A stretch of DNA of 64,000 nt, from the NCBI RefSeq assembly GCF_009866525.1, contig NZ_CM020866.1, forward strand, positions 1 to 64,000. Reading direction: 5' to 3'. Both the position numbers and the translations under genes were made by a program. Of this stretch, positions 28,983-39,498 are shown one piece after another (within the stretch, counting starts at the first letter, position 1; each line of letters starts with the position of its first letter). Source of the stretch: Spiroplasma poulsonii (GTDB taxonomy: Bacteria > Bacillota_I > Bacilli_A > Mycoplasmatales > Mycoplasmataceae). The notes under the pieces are model-generated. The model saw only the letters and a program-made list of their open reading frames with translations, was not told the origin of the DNA and ran no database searches.

Positions 28983-29978
28983 ATGAAAATAGGGAATATT
29001 GATATTAAAGGGCAAGTTTTCTTAGCACCAATGGCAGGAATTACCAATGAGGCATTTCGGATTATTTGCCATGAGTTAGGAGCAGGATTAGTTTATGCTG
29101 AGATGGTTAGTGATAAAGCAATTTTGCAACGAAATGAACGAACTTTGCAAATGATTAAGGTAAATAAATTAGAACACCCAATCTCAATGCAAATTTTTGG
29201 GACTGATGTTGAAACATTTGTTGAAGCAGCTAAATATGTTGATCAAAACAGTGATTGTGATATTATTGATATTAATATGGGTTGCCCAGCACCCAAAATT
29301 GCAATTAAATCACAAGCGGGTTCATTTTTATTAAAACATCCACAGCGTGTTTATGAAGTTGTTAAAGCAGTTGTTGAAAATGTTAGGAAACCAGTAACTG
29401 TTAAAATTCGTATTGGTTGAGATGAAGAAAATATCAATTGTGTGGAAATTGCAAAATATTGTGAACAAGCGGGAGCAAAAGCAATTGCAGTCCATGCTCG
29501 AACACGTAATCAGTTTTATTCAGGAAAATCTGATTGAAGTTGAATTAAAAAAGTAAAAAAGAATGTTAGTATTCCAGTGATTGGAAATGGTGATGTTTTT
29601 AGTTGTGAAGATGCTAAACGAATGTTAGATGAAACGGGTTGTGATGCCGTTATGCTTGCTCGTGGTGCACAGGGGAATCCTTGGATATTTAAACAAATTC
29701 AACATTTTCTTGATACCGGTGAAAAAATTGAACAACCATCGTTAGATGAATGACAAAGCATCATTTTCCGTCATGCGGAATTATTATTAAATTTAAAAGG
29801 AGAACGTGTTGCTGCTAGTGAAATGCGAAAGAATTTAGCATTTTATTTTAAAGGAAAACCAGAGGCAACAAGCTATAAAACACGAGCTACACAAATAAAT
29901 ACAATATTTGAGTTAAAAACGCTTGTTAATGAATATATTGACTATTATAATAATTATAATAATAATTTTGTTAAATAA
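28983..29978 (+). CDS. dusB: tRNA-dihydrouridine synthase
   Basis: Dus enzymes reduce uridines in the tRNA D-loop using FMN and NADPH. The 331-residue product has the FMN-binding start FLAPMAGITNEAFR, the MGCPAPKIA segment with the catalytic Cys (about residue 100), IRIGW, the HARTR motif and GNGDV. AAGAAGGAAC precedes the ATG. lysS follows after 16 bp, as in Firmicutes where dusB precedes lysS. Assignment to DusB rather than another Dus is by context. Confidence 0.88.
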
Positions 29979-29994
29979 TAAAAGGAGAGTTAAA

Positions 29995-31497
<1,503 letters not shown>

Positions 31498-31509
31498 GTG
31501 ATTATATAT

Positions 31510-32514
31510 ATGGCATACGATATCCAAATTGGATATAGTTCAATTTTAACATTACGAGAAACAGTAGAGGCAATTAGTTTAGTTAAGCGTGAATTGGTTC
31601 GTCGTTTTATTATTCAATTTAATCTTTTAAAAGTTGATGCGCCTTTAATTAGTAGCGAAGAAAAAGGTTTAAATGATGATTTTCAAATGACAGAGCGCCC
31701 AATTGATTTTGACATTTCACCAAGTAATTTAGTTGGTGAAATTTTGCAATCACACAATAAATGACGAAGAAGCGCAATTGTTCGTTATGAATTAAATGAA
31801 AATGAAGGAATTCTAACAACAGCAATGGTGCTTCGTCGTGATATTAAACAATCAAATAGCCAGGCCGTAACTTTTAGCGAAATTGGATTTGATTTATTAT
31901 TGGATGAGGAAAAAATTACACTATTAAAAATTCAAGAAACAATTGATAAAGCGATTAATATTATTAGTGAAGTTGAAGATATTTTATTATTAAAATTTCC
32001 ACAATTAAATAAAAAATTTGGAAAGAAATTAAATTGAACAAGTAATACTGAATTGCAAAAGGCGATGCGATTATTAAGCCACCATGAACGCTTAAACCGT
32101 TATACAAGAGAACATGGGGCGACAATTTTATATGGTTTAAAAAAAGTTATTACTAACAACATAATTGAAATTAGTGAATCACAAGATGTTTTTAATTGAG
32201 AATTATATGCAAAAATTTTTGTTTATGATTTTGTTTTAGAAAAAGCAATTTGTATTGGTTATTGTGCTGCTAGTGTTAATCGTGATGTTTTAAAAGAACA
32301 ATTAGCTGTGTCAAAAGAAACAATTAAATTAAAAACAGAATATGATGCGAAAGTAGCAAAAGATGAATTGCCAGTAACATTATCATTTGGTCTTTATAAA
32401 TCACAGTTAGATTTATTTTTATTAGAAAAACAACATATTGGTGAAGTAATTGCTTCCGTTTGGAGTGATGATTTTTTAAAATATGCTGAAAAAAATGGAA
32501 TTGATATTTTATAA
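31510..32514 (+). CDS. asnA: Aspartate-ammonia ligase (asparagine synthetase A)
   Basis: AsnA makes asparagine from aspartate, ammonia and ATP. It is a class II aaRS-like enzyme. The 334-residue product shows the family pattern: VKRELVRRFIIQFNLLKVDAPL, GLNDDFQMTERPIDFDI, and the KWRRSAIVRYEL region, with a C-terminal GIGGGIGQSRL-like part diverged here to GLYKSQLDLFLLEKQHIGE. The ATG at 31510 follows GGTG; a GTG at 31498, right behind the lysS stop, is an alternative start. The stop is adjacent to the ispD start, so the genes are coupled. Confidence 0.88.
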
Positions 32515-33201
32515 ATGAAAAATTATACGGTAATTATTGTTGCAGCAGGGAATTCATCACGCTTTAAACAAAAAAATAATAAATTATTATATCAAATTAA
32601 TGATAGTAATACCGTTATTGAAGAAACCTTAGCCTTGTTCTTAAGTGATCCTTTTTGTACGGAAATTATTGTTGGTGTTAATGATGAAATACTAAACTTT
32701 TTATTAAAGAAAAATTATCAAGATCAAAGGTTTCAGTTTGTCCTGGGCGGATTAGAACGAGTTGATACAATTCATCATTGTTTAACTAATCATAAAATTA
32801 AAAATGAAATGGTAATGATTCATGATGGTGTTCGTTGTTTTGTTAGTTTAGATTTTATTAATAAATTAAATCAAACTTTTTACAAAGAAAATTATGAAGT
32901 TTTAATTCCAATGTTACCAATAACAGAAACACTTAAAAAAGTTAATCATTGTTTTGTTGAAAAAACAATTAACCGTGATGAGTATTTTACGATTCAAACG
33001 CCACAAGTTTTTAAAACAGTGTTATTATATAATGTTTATGATGAATACTTTCGTACGAAAAATAAAAAAATAATTTATGATGACAGTTATTTAGTTGAAT
33101 TATTTGCCAAAAATACAAAGATTCATACAATACTGGGGGAAAAGCAAAATATTAAAATAACTTATTTTGATGATTTAAAATTATTAAATTTAGGTAAATA
33201 A
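32515..33201 (+). CDS. ispD: 2-C-methyl-D-erythritol 4-phosphate cytidylyltransferase
   Basis: IspD makes CDP-methylerythritol in the MEP isoprenoid pathway. The 228-residue product has the nucleotidyltransferase start VIIVAAGNSSRF with a KLLYQI segment, GGLERVDTIHH, the HDGVRCFV motif and a QTPQVFK motif in the C-terminal part; all fit IspD/TarI. No wall polymer is expected in this organism, so IspD is favoured over TarI. The start codon follows the asnA stop with no gap. Other MEP genes are not in the window. Confidence 0.82.
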   Translation: MKNYTVIIVAAGNSSRFKQKNNKLLYQINDSNTVIEETLALFLSDPFCTEIIVGVNDEILNFLLKKNYQDQRFQFVLGGLERVDTIHHCLTNHKIKNEMVMIHDGVRCFVSLDFINKLNQTFYKENYEVLIPMLPITETLKKVNHCFVEKTINRDEYFTIQTPQVFKTVLLYNVYDEYFRTKNKKIIYDDSYLVELFAKNTKIHTILGEKQNIKITYFDDLKLLNLGK

Positions 33202-33204
33202 ACC

Positions 33205-33233
33205 TTACAATTATAACTAATATAAGGTATAAT
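33205..33233 (+). promoter_or_regulatory. Promoter of the rpsF-ssb-rpsR operon
   Basis: TTACAA (33205-33210) and TATAAT (33228-33233) are separated by exactly 17 bp, just behind the ispD stop. This gives a leader of about 75 nt before rpsF. Confidence 0.7.
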
Positions 33234-33239
33234 TGACAA

Positions 33240-33300
33240 CGAGTTAATAATGCTTTGATGATGATTATTAGCTCCTTGTCCGAATAGGACCTAGACCAAG
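33240..33300 (+). promoter_or_regulatory. Candidate S6:S18 autoregulatory leader of rpsF
   Basis: The leader can form a CTTG...CAAG helix enclosing TCCGAATAGGACC (about 33275-33300). A CCG bulge facing GGACC is the hallmark described for S6:S18 leaders, which mimic the 16S rRNA site. The fit is by eye only. Confidence 0.4.
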
Positions 33301-33314
33301 AGGAGGAAAATAAA

Positions 33315-33764
33315 GTGCGTAAGTACGAAGTTATGTATATCTTAAATCCAGAAGCAGCGAATTTAGACGAATTAGAAGGTCGTCTACATAAAATTTTAGA
33401 AGATAATGGTGGAAAAATTGAAAAACACGGTAAATGAGGGATTAGAACTTTAGAATATCCAATTAAAAAGAAAACAAAAGGATACTATGGTGTATTAATT
33501 GTTAATACGACCTCAGAAAATATTGATGAGTTTGTTCGTATCAGTCACATTAAGCAAGATGTATTACGAATTTTAGTAATTAATACTGAAAAAGAAAAAG
33601 GATATATTCAATCAACTGTTTATGCAAAAACAGAAGTTAAGAATGATAAGCCAGACCGTGAACGTAAACCGGGAAATAAAAGACAAGATTATTATAGACG
33701 TAATGAACAACGCGTTGAAGGTGAAGAACCTAGAACAACAAAACCAGTTGAAGCAAAAGAATAA
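33315..33764 (+). CDS. rpsF: 30S ribosomal protein S6
   Basis: S6 binds the central domain of 16S rRNA as a pair with S18. The 149-residue product begins with RKYEVMYIL, has the HGKWGIRTLEYPIKKKTKGYY core, and ends in a charged tail of about 45 residues rich in Arg, Glu and Lys. The GTG start follows AGGAGG at nine bases. It is the first gene of the conserved rpsF-ssb-rpsR operon. Confidence 0.95.
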
Positions 33765-33784
33765 TTTAGGAGGGTGAAAGAGGT

Positions 33785-34228
33785 ATGTTAAATCGAGTTT
33801 CATTAGTAGGAAGAATAACACGTGATTTAGAATTAAAAAATTCTGTTAATAATAAACCATTTGTGGCTTTTACCTTAGCAGTAAATAATAACTTTAATGA
33901 TCAAGCATCATTTATTTCATGTTTTGCTTGAAATAAAACAGCAGAAAATATGGCCCGTTATTTAAAAAAAGGTTCATTAATTGCTTTAGATGGTCGTTTA
34001 CAAACAAGAACAGATAATGTTAATGGACAAATGACAACAATTATGCAAGTAATTGCAGAAACTGTTTCGTTTTTAGATTCAAGAGGGACAGGGACTACGG
34101 CTAATATGGGAACCCCAACACCAAATTCTAATGATCTTAATAATATGACTTCTTTCAATCAAACAGAATCACAAGATAATAATGATAGTATTAGTTTTGA
34201 TGGTGATGATGCAATTTTATGAGATTAA
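33785..34228 (+). CDS. ssb: Single-stranded DNA-binding protein
   Basis: SSB coats ssDNA in replication and repair. The 147-residue product has an OB fold (residues 1-105, opening LNRVSLVGRITRDLEL), a Gly/Asn/Thr-rich linker, and an acidic tail (DGDDAILWD) matching the family's protein-interaction tip. A TGA-Trp codon lies two residues before the end. GGAGG precedes the ATG. It sits between the S6 and S18 genes. Confidence 0.96.
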
Positions 34229-34246
34229 AAAGAAAGGAACCAAATA

Positions 34247-34471
34247 ATGAATCCAAAATTTAAACGTTTTAAAAAGCAATGTTATTTTACAAAAAATAAA
34301 ATAACATATATTGATTACAAAGATATTGAATTATTAAAAAAATTTATTTCTGGTAATGGGCAAATCTTGCCGAAGAGAGTTACTGGAACAACATCTAAAA
34401 ATCAAAGGATGTTAGCAATAGCAATTAAAAGAGCACGTCAAATGGCATTATTACCATTTGTCATTGATTAA
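34247..34471 (+). CDS. rpsR: 30S ribosomal protein S18
   Basis: S18 pairs with S6 on the platform of the small subunit. The 74-residue product has the conserved [14 protein letters not shown] and GKILPKR-like segment ([10 protein letters not shown]) and the [10 protein letters not shown] end. AAAGGAAC precedes the ATG. A good terminator follows at once and ends the operon. Confidence 0.96.
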   Translation: MNPKFKRFKKQCYFTKNKITYIDYKDIELLKKFISGNGQILPKRVTGTTSKNQRMLAIAIKRARQMALLPFVID

Positions 34472-34505
34472 AATACTTATAAAAATAAGTATTTTTTCTT
34501 TTTTA
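34469..34505 (+). terminator. Terminator of the rpsF-ssb-rpsR operon
   Basis: AAAATACTTA pairs with TAAGTATTTT around TAAAAA, followed by TTCTTTTTT. It starts at the rpsR stop codon. Confidence 0.85.
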
Positions 34506-34926
34506 GTGTAGAATTAATATGCTGTAAGGCATAATAAAAAGTTAAGGGATGACATTATGATAGAGAATCCAAAATTTAGTGATGTTTTTAAAACAGAAGC
34601 AAAAGAAAAAAAGGGAAGAATCGGTTGCAAATAATTAAGTACATCTTAATTTGTTTTGTGCCATTTTTGTATGGTTTCATTTGTACGTGAGCTTTTTGAA
34701 ATCCATTAGCTAAAATTGGAAGCATTCCGATGGCAATTGTTGATAATGATAATCCACATTGTGTAGCTTATGTTGTTAAAAAAACTGGTGCTGATGAAAA
34801 TAATTTATTAACTTCACCATTTGTTGAATATTTGTATGTTAATACTGTAGCAGAATGTCAGGAAAAAAGTCAAGAATGGTTTGATAATAATCCAAAGATT
34901 GATAAAAATATTTATAAATTACAATA

Positions 34927-35991
34927 GACTTCTTGCATTACTTGTTAAAAAATTGCAAATATTTGTAAAAAAGATACTAATAGAAAAATATAATTTTAAT
35001 TAATTATGTTTTTTATTTAAAAATTTAATATTTTTCCACAACGAAAAATTAATTTATTATTTAAATTATTTAATTTTAAATAAATATTTTATGTTAAATA
35101 TAATAATTGTAAATTATAAATTGAGGCAATTAAATTAAATCTTAAACCAAATCTTTTTCTTCGATTACGATATTTTTCTGTAATAATTTTAAATTTTTTA
35201 AGAATAGCAAAAATATTTTCAATAATAATTCTCATTTTTGAAACTAGTCTATTATATTGCTTTTGTTCTTTGTTTAAAGGGTTTTTCTTTGTTTTCTTTG
35301 TAGGTATTAGAACATTATTGTGATTTTTTTGTATTCCTTGATAACCACTATCAACTATTAATTTGGTATTTTTTAAAATTGGGATTTTTGATTCTTTAAA
35401 TAAAGCATAATCATGTTTTTTTCCGAGCGAAAAACTTGTTGCAATAATTTTTTTGGTTTCTTGTTCGATAATTACTTGTGTTTTGATCGTGTGTTTTTTC
35501 TTTTTACCAGAATAAGATTGTTTTTGTCTTTTTTTGGGCGTTGGATTGGAGTTTCGGTAGCATCAATAATAATAGTTTTATCATTAAAATAATCATTTAT
35601 TAGTGCTTTTTTACCAGCAAGTTGTTGAAAATCAGAGTTTTTAATTAAAATATCTTCAATTCACTTAATATTACGATAACAATTAGCCTCACTAATATCA
35701 AAACTTTTACCAAGATGAAAATAAGTCTGATATTCTCGTCAATATAATAAAGTCATCAATAATCTATTTTCTAATGATAATTTATTAGTTTTACCACCTT
35801 TTTTAAATTTTTCTATTTCAGCAACTTTTAAAATATCTAACATTTTATTAAAAGTGGATTTTTTTATTCCTGTTAATCTTAACCATTCTCTATCATTAAG
35901 AGTATTAAATTTATTATTGTTCATATTTTTATGTCCTCATAAATTATATTTTATAATAATATTTTAATAAAAAAGGGTATCGCAAGAAGTC
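34927..35991 (-). mobile_element. IS5-family insertion sequence, copy 3
   Basis: The copy is 1,065 bp with GACTTCTTGC / GCAAGAAGTC ends and TA duplications at 34925-34926 and 35992-35993. It sits in the YhgE/Pip-like pseudogene. Confidence 0.95.
35089..35924 (-). CDS. IS5-family transposase, -1 frameshift, copy 3
   Basis: Both frames are intact and join at the A-AAA-AAA-G slip site to give 278 residues, the standard length in this window. I see no lesion, so it may be active. Confidence 0.85.
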
Positions 35992-36214
35992 TATTATAAA
36001 AATTTATATTCCAAAACTACTATTAATATGACCCTTAATAAAAATATTCTTATTTTTATTAAATCCTACTTTAAAAAAATTATTTCATTACTAATAATTT
36101 CAATAATAACTTATAGACAGTGTGTAATACAAAAATAAACAACAAAATTATTTAATCAACTCACATAAAAGCTAGTGTGCCATAGCTAAGATATATGATC
36201 AGTAATAATAAATA

Positions 36215-36466
36215 TTAAAATCCTTTAACCATAACACGGAAAAAGTTTAAAATCTTAATGATAACAAAAATACCAAATGGAATTAAAATAATTCACGCAT
36301 CACCTAAAAAGGTCATTAACTGTGGTAACACAGCATAAATTGCTTCTTTAACTTTCATCATGGCTTGTCCTAAACCACTTCAAATAGAACCCATTCCATC
36401 TGAAATAGTAGATTTATCACCAACTGCTAAAAAATTAATTGCTGTTGTTAAATACATACCTAACAT
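36215..36466 (-). CDS. Plectrovirus-like small coat/membrane protein
   Basis: The 83-residue product starts MLGMYLTTAINFLAVGDKST, has a helical middle, and ends with a strong TM segment (WIILIPFGIFVIIKI, about residues 60-75) followed by a basic tail. That layout matches major coat proteins of filamentous phages, including Spiroplasma plectroviruses. GGAGGATAAAAAATA precedes the start. It overlaps the upstream 49-residue gene by one base. Family assignment is inference from size, layout and neighbours. Confidence 0.55.
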
Positions 36467-36615
36467 TATTTTTTATCCTCCTTATTTTCAATTTCTTTTT
36501 TATCTTTTTTCTTTCCTCGAATTTGGCGAATTTTTTGATAAATTGATAAACCAATTCAAGCAAAAATACCTAATATAATAACAACACTAAAAATTGTCGT
36601 TAATCAAACTGGCAT
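36466..36615 (-). CDS. Small membrane protein of a plectrovirus-like remnant
   Basis: The 49-residue product has one N-terminal TM helix (about residues 3-25) and a Lys/Glu-rich tail with cytoplasmic character. GAAAGGAGATATATT precedes the ATG. TTA-encoded stop and the next gene's start share one base, so the pair is coupled. Function unknown. Confidence 0.5.
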
Positions 36616-36698
36616 AATATATCTCCTTTCAATAAATTAAAAAATTGAAATTTGCAAACTAGTTCTGCTCGTTGTCGCTTTGCTCCATTAAAAAACAT
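36600..36698 (-). CDS. Possible 32-residue protein in the plectrovirus-like remnant
   Basis: A short basic frame (contains NGAKRQRAELV) overlaps the next gene. It has no clear ribosome-binding site. It may be an N-terminally lost fragment. Confidence 0.25.
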   Translation of the reverse strand: MFFNGAKRQRAELVCKFQFFNLLKGDILCQFD

Positions 36699-36702
36699 TG
36701 TT

Positions 36703-36744
36703 GAATAAATTATCCGCTAATAAATTACGCGGAATAATTTATTC
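36703..36744. repeat. Hairpin in the plectrovirus-like remnant
   Basis: GAATAAATTATCCGC and GCGGAATAATTTATTC form a stem of about 15 bp with an 11-base loop. The following T-run lies on the + strand side. It may be a viral secondary structure or terminator. Confidence 0.55.
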
Positions 36745-36746
36745 TT

Positions 36747-36857
36747 TTACTTTTTAATTTCAATATCTTTTGCAATCTTATTGACAGTATTAATAACAAT
36801 ATCTTTACCATACTTTTTCACTAACGACCGCAAAATCAAATATTGCTTTGTTTGCAT
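36747..36857 (-). CDS. Small basic protein of the plectrovirus-like remnant
   Basis: The 36-residue product is Lys/Arg-rich and predicted helical (contains SLVKKYGKDIV). AGGAGG lies seven bases before the ATG, which supports expression. No family recognised. Confidence 0.45.
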   Translation of the reverse strand: MQTKQYLILRSLVKKYGKDIVINTVNKIAKDIEIKK

Positions 36858-36949
36858 AATTCCAACCTCCTATAATTAACTTAAAAAAGTTAACTAAATT
36901 GATAGTTAACTTTTTATGGTTTGGCATTTACAATTTACATTAAAAACTA

Positions 36950-37110
36950 TTATTAATAGTTTTAAGAGATTTTGCTTTTAAAAAAGTAATACGGATAAAA
37001 ATGCTAATACTAAAACAAATAAAAATTCAAAATGTTATTGATTAAAAAATATTATTCATTAGAGTAATAAATTTATAAAACTTACTATCAAATAAAAAAT
37101 CTGTTAACAT
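36950..37110 (-). pseudogene. Remnant membrane ORF with internal stop, plectrovirus-like
   Basis: The frame runs from ATG 37110 as MLTDFLFDSKFYKF, meets TAA at 37042-37044, and then continues as a hydrophobic stretch (FWIFICFSISIFI) to TAA at 36950. Together these resemble a 52-residue single-TM viral protein with one nonsense mutation. Weak support. Confidence 0.25.
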
Positions 37111-37144
37111 TTTTATCGCTCTCATTTTTACATAATATAATTTT

Positions 37145-37178
37145 ACAAAAAAAGCAAAGGGGTACCCCTGCTTTATTT
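37145..37178 (-). terminator. Terminator of the rplJ-rplL operon
   Basis: On the minus strand, AAAGCAGGGG pairs with CCCCTTTGCTTT around TA, followed by TTTTTTGT. The GGGGTACCCC core is at 37159-37168. Confidence 0.8.
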
Positions 37179-37191
37179 TAATAAAATTAAA

Positions 37192-37557
37192 CTATTTAAG
37201 TTCAACTAAAGCACCTGCCGCCACTAATTGACCTTTAATTTCTTCAGCTTCTTCAGATTTTACTTTTGATTTAATTACTGCTGGTAATTTATCAACAATT
37301 GCTTTCGCTTCCATTAATTCTTTTCCAGTAATTTCTCTTACTAATTTAATAATTGCAACTTTAGATGCTCCTGGATTTGTTAAAACAATATCAACTTCTG
37401 AAGGTCCCGCTGCTGCTCCACCTTCTGCTGGTGCTGCGGCAACTGCTGCTGCAGCAACAACGCCAAAATGATCTTCAATTGCTTTAACTAAGTCATTTAA
37501 TTCTGATAATTTCATTTCTTCTAATGCTTTAATAATATCATCTTTTGATAATGCCAT
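37192..37557 (-). CDS. rplL: 50S ribosomal protein L7/L12
   Basis: L7/L12 forms the ribosomal stalk that recruits translation GTPases. The 121-residue product has the N-terminal dimer domain, an Ala-rich hinge (about residues 34-52) and the C-terminal domain with the conserved KVAIIKLVREITGKEL helix. GAGGAGG precedes the start. It lies 54 bp downstream of rplJ in the usual order. Confidence 0.97.
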   Translation of the reverse strand: MALSKDDIIKALEEMKLSELNDLVKAIEDHFGVVAAAAVAAAPAEGGAAAGPSEVDIVLTNPGASKVAIIKLVREITGKELMEAKAIVDKLPAVIKSKVKSEEAEEIKGQLVAAGALVELK

Positions 37558-37611
37558 AATATTTTCCTCCTCATTAAGAATTACATTTTTATAAAATATT
37601 GAATAAATTAA

Positions 37612-38103
37612 TTACTCACTTTTCGCTTTAGCAATTTCTTTAACCGCTATCGCGAACATACGTAATGGGTATAATAAGCTTGATGCAAACATTGCAAGTA
37701 ATTCGTCTTTTGTTGGCAATAAAGCAATTTCAATAATTGCTTTTGTATCCAAGACTTTACCTTCATAAATTCCGGCTTTTAATTTTAAAGCTGGATGCGT
37801 TTTTGCAAATTTTGCCAAAGTTTTTGCGGCAGCCATCTGTTCTCCTACACCAAACGCAAAAGCATTAGGACCTGTTAAATAATGATCTAATTCTGCAAAT
37901 CCCGCTTCTTTAGCAGCCAAGCTCACTAAGTTATTTTTATATATTTTAATGGTTACATCCTGTTTTGTAAGCATTCTTCTTAGTTCTGTAAATTCAGCAA
38001 CTGTTAATTTTTGATATTCAACAACAACTGCTGAGTTAGCAGTTTTGAAGTTATTAACAATTTCACTAACAACTGCTGTTTTAATTTTCATTGCTGGCTT
38101 CAT
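37612..38103 (-). CDS. rplJ: 50S ribosomal protein L10
   Basis: L10 anchors L7/L12 dimers on the 23S rRNA. The product shows KTAVVSEIVNNF, AVVVEYQKLTVAEFTELRR and the LTGPNAFAF segment. I prefer the ATG at 38103 (163 residues) because GGGGAGG lies five to six bases before it. The ATG at 38118 overlaps that ribosome-binding site. The long untranslated leader with a hairpin is the usual L10 autoregulation site. Confidence 0.95.
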   Translation of the reverse strand: MKPAMKIKTAVVSEIVNNFKTANSAVVVEYQKLTVAEFTELRRMLTKQDVTIKIYKNNLVSLAAKEAGFAELDHYLTGPNAFAFGVGEQMAAAKTLAKFAKTHPALKLKAGIYEGKVLDTKAIIEIALLPTKDELLAMFASSLLYPLRMFAIAVKEIAKAKSE

Positions 38104-38127
38104 TCTTTGCCTCCCCATAATAATTCA

Positions 38128-38291
38128 ATAAAACAAAGGCAATTAACCAAATAGATTAATTGCCTGAAACATTATAATAATATAAAAACATGTAACTGTT
38201 CAATATCTCAATAATGCCTTGGCAACATAATTAAGATTTAATAAAAATCCGTTGCTGTCTCTGGTATTTTGATGACTAAGGTATAATACCA
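38128..38291 (-). promoter_or_regulatory. L10 leader with attenuator-like terminator
   Basis: About 165 nt lie between the inferred start site near 38291 and rplJ. The RNA contains CCAGAGACAGCAACGG, resembling the conserved part of Firmicute L10 leaders, and ends in a 9-bp hairpin (GGCAATTAA / TTAATTGCC, 38138-38164) followed by TTTGTTTTATT. Such leaders bind the L10(L12)4 complex and terminate transcription when it is in excess. The function is by analogy. Confidence 0.6.
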
Positions 38292-38297
38292 AGAATT

Positions 38298-38326
38298 ATC
38301 ATATTATAATTTTTCTTAAAAGTCAA
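38298..38326 (-). promoter_or_regulatory. Promoter of rplJ-rplL
   Basis: On the minus strand TTGACT (38326-38321) and TATGAT (38303-38298) are spaced by 17 bp. This is the best promoter match in the area. Confidence 0.7.
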
Positions 38327-38433
38327 ATAATTATTATCATAATAAAAACCTTTTTCCATATATCGTACTTTCTTCATAAACAAGTAAGTATTTATTTTAA
38401 ACAGAAAAAGGTCTTATTATCAGCCTTACAATA

Positions 38434-39498
38434 GACTTCTTGCGATACCCTTTTTTATTAAAATATTATTATAAAATATAATTTATGAGGACATAAAAAT
38501 ATGAACAATAATAAATTTAATACTCTTAATGATAGAGAATGGTTAAGATTAACAGGAATAAAAAAATCCACTTTTAATAAAATGTTAGATATTTTAAAAG
38601 TTGCTGAAATAGAAAAATTTAAAAAAGGTGGTAAAACTAATAAATTATCATTAGAAAATAGATTATTGATGACTTTATTATATTGACGAGAATATCAGAC
38701 TTATTTTCATCTTGGTAAAAGTTTTGATATTAGTGAGGCTAATTGTTATCGTAATATTAAGTGAATTGAAGATATTTTAATTAAAAACTCTGATTTTCAA
38801 CAACTTGCTGGTAAAAAAGCACTAATAAATGATTATTTTAATGATAAAACTATTATTATTGATGCTACCGAAACTCCAATCCAACGCCCAAAAAAAGACA
38901 AAAACAATCTTATTCTGGTAAAAAGAAAAAACACACGATCAAAACACAAGTAATTATCGAACAAGAAACCAAAAAAATTATTGCAACAAGTTTTTCGCTC
39001 GGAAAAAAACATGATTATGCTTTATTTAAAGAATCAAAAATCCCAATTTTAAAAAATACCAAATTAATAGTTGATAGTGGTTATCAAGGAATACAAAAAA
39101 ATCACAATAATGTTCTAATACCTACAAAGAAAACAAAGAAAAACCCTTTAAACAAAGAACAAAAGCAATATAATAGACTAGTTTCAAAAATGAGAATTAT
39201 TATTGAAAATATTTTTGCTATTCTTAAAAAATTTAAAATTATTACAGAAAAATATCGTAATCGAAGAAAAAGATTTGGTTTAAGATTTAATTTAATTGCC
39301 TCAATTTATAATTTACAATTATTATATTTAACATAAAATATTTATTTAAAATTAAATAATTTAAATAATAAATTAATTTTTCGTTGTGGAAAAATATTAA
39401 ATTTTTAAATAAAAAACATAATTAATTAAAATTATATTTTTCTATTAGTATCTTTTTTACAAATATTTGCAATTTTTTAACAAGTAATGCAAGAAGTC
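38434..39498 (+). mobile_element. IS5-family insertion sequence, copy 4
   Basis: The copy is 1,065 bp with standard ends, flanked by TA at 38432-38433 and 39499-39500. It lies about 110 bp upstream of the rplJ promoter, pointing the other way, and forms the left border of the P-type ATPase fragment. Confidence 0.95.
38501..39336 (+). CDS. IS5-family transposase, -1 frameshift, copy 4
   Basis: Both frames are intact (278 residues after the slip at A-AAA-AAA-G). No lesion seen. Confidence 0.85.

Larger units (their letters stand above)
34557..36087 (+). pseudogene. YhgE/Pip-like membrane protein gene, frameshifted and split by IS5-family copy 3
   Basis: The ATG at 34557 opens a short frame that stops at 34634. 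One base off, the frame continues as a membrane segment (CFVPFLYGFICTWAFWNP) and then IPMAIVDNDNP. That is the N-terminal signature of the YhgE/Pip (ABC-2 related) family, in which a first TM helix ends in an FWNP-type turn and a VAVVN-D segment follows. The IS enters at 34926. After it the sequence (KIYIPK-like) continues only in mixed frames and then decays. Two independent lesions make this a clear pseudogene. Most of the original gene is absent. Confidence 0.65.

Noticed and set aside
38341-38433. N-terminal part of the P-type ATPase left of IS copy 4
   Set aside because: A frame is open up to the TA, but it has no start, no family motif and overlaps an inverted repeat near the rplJ promoter, so continuity is not supported.
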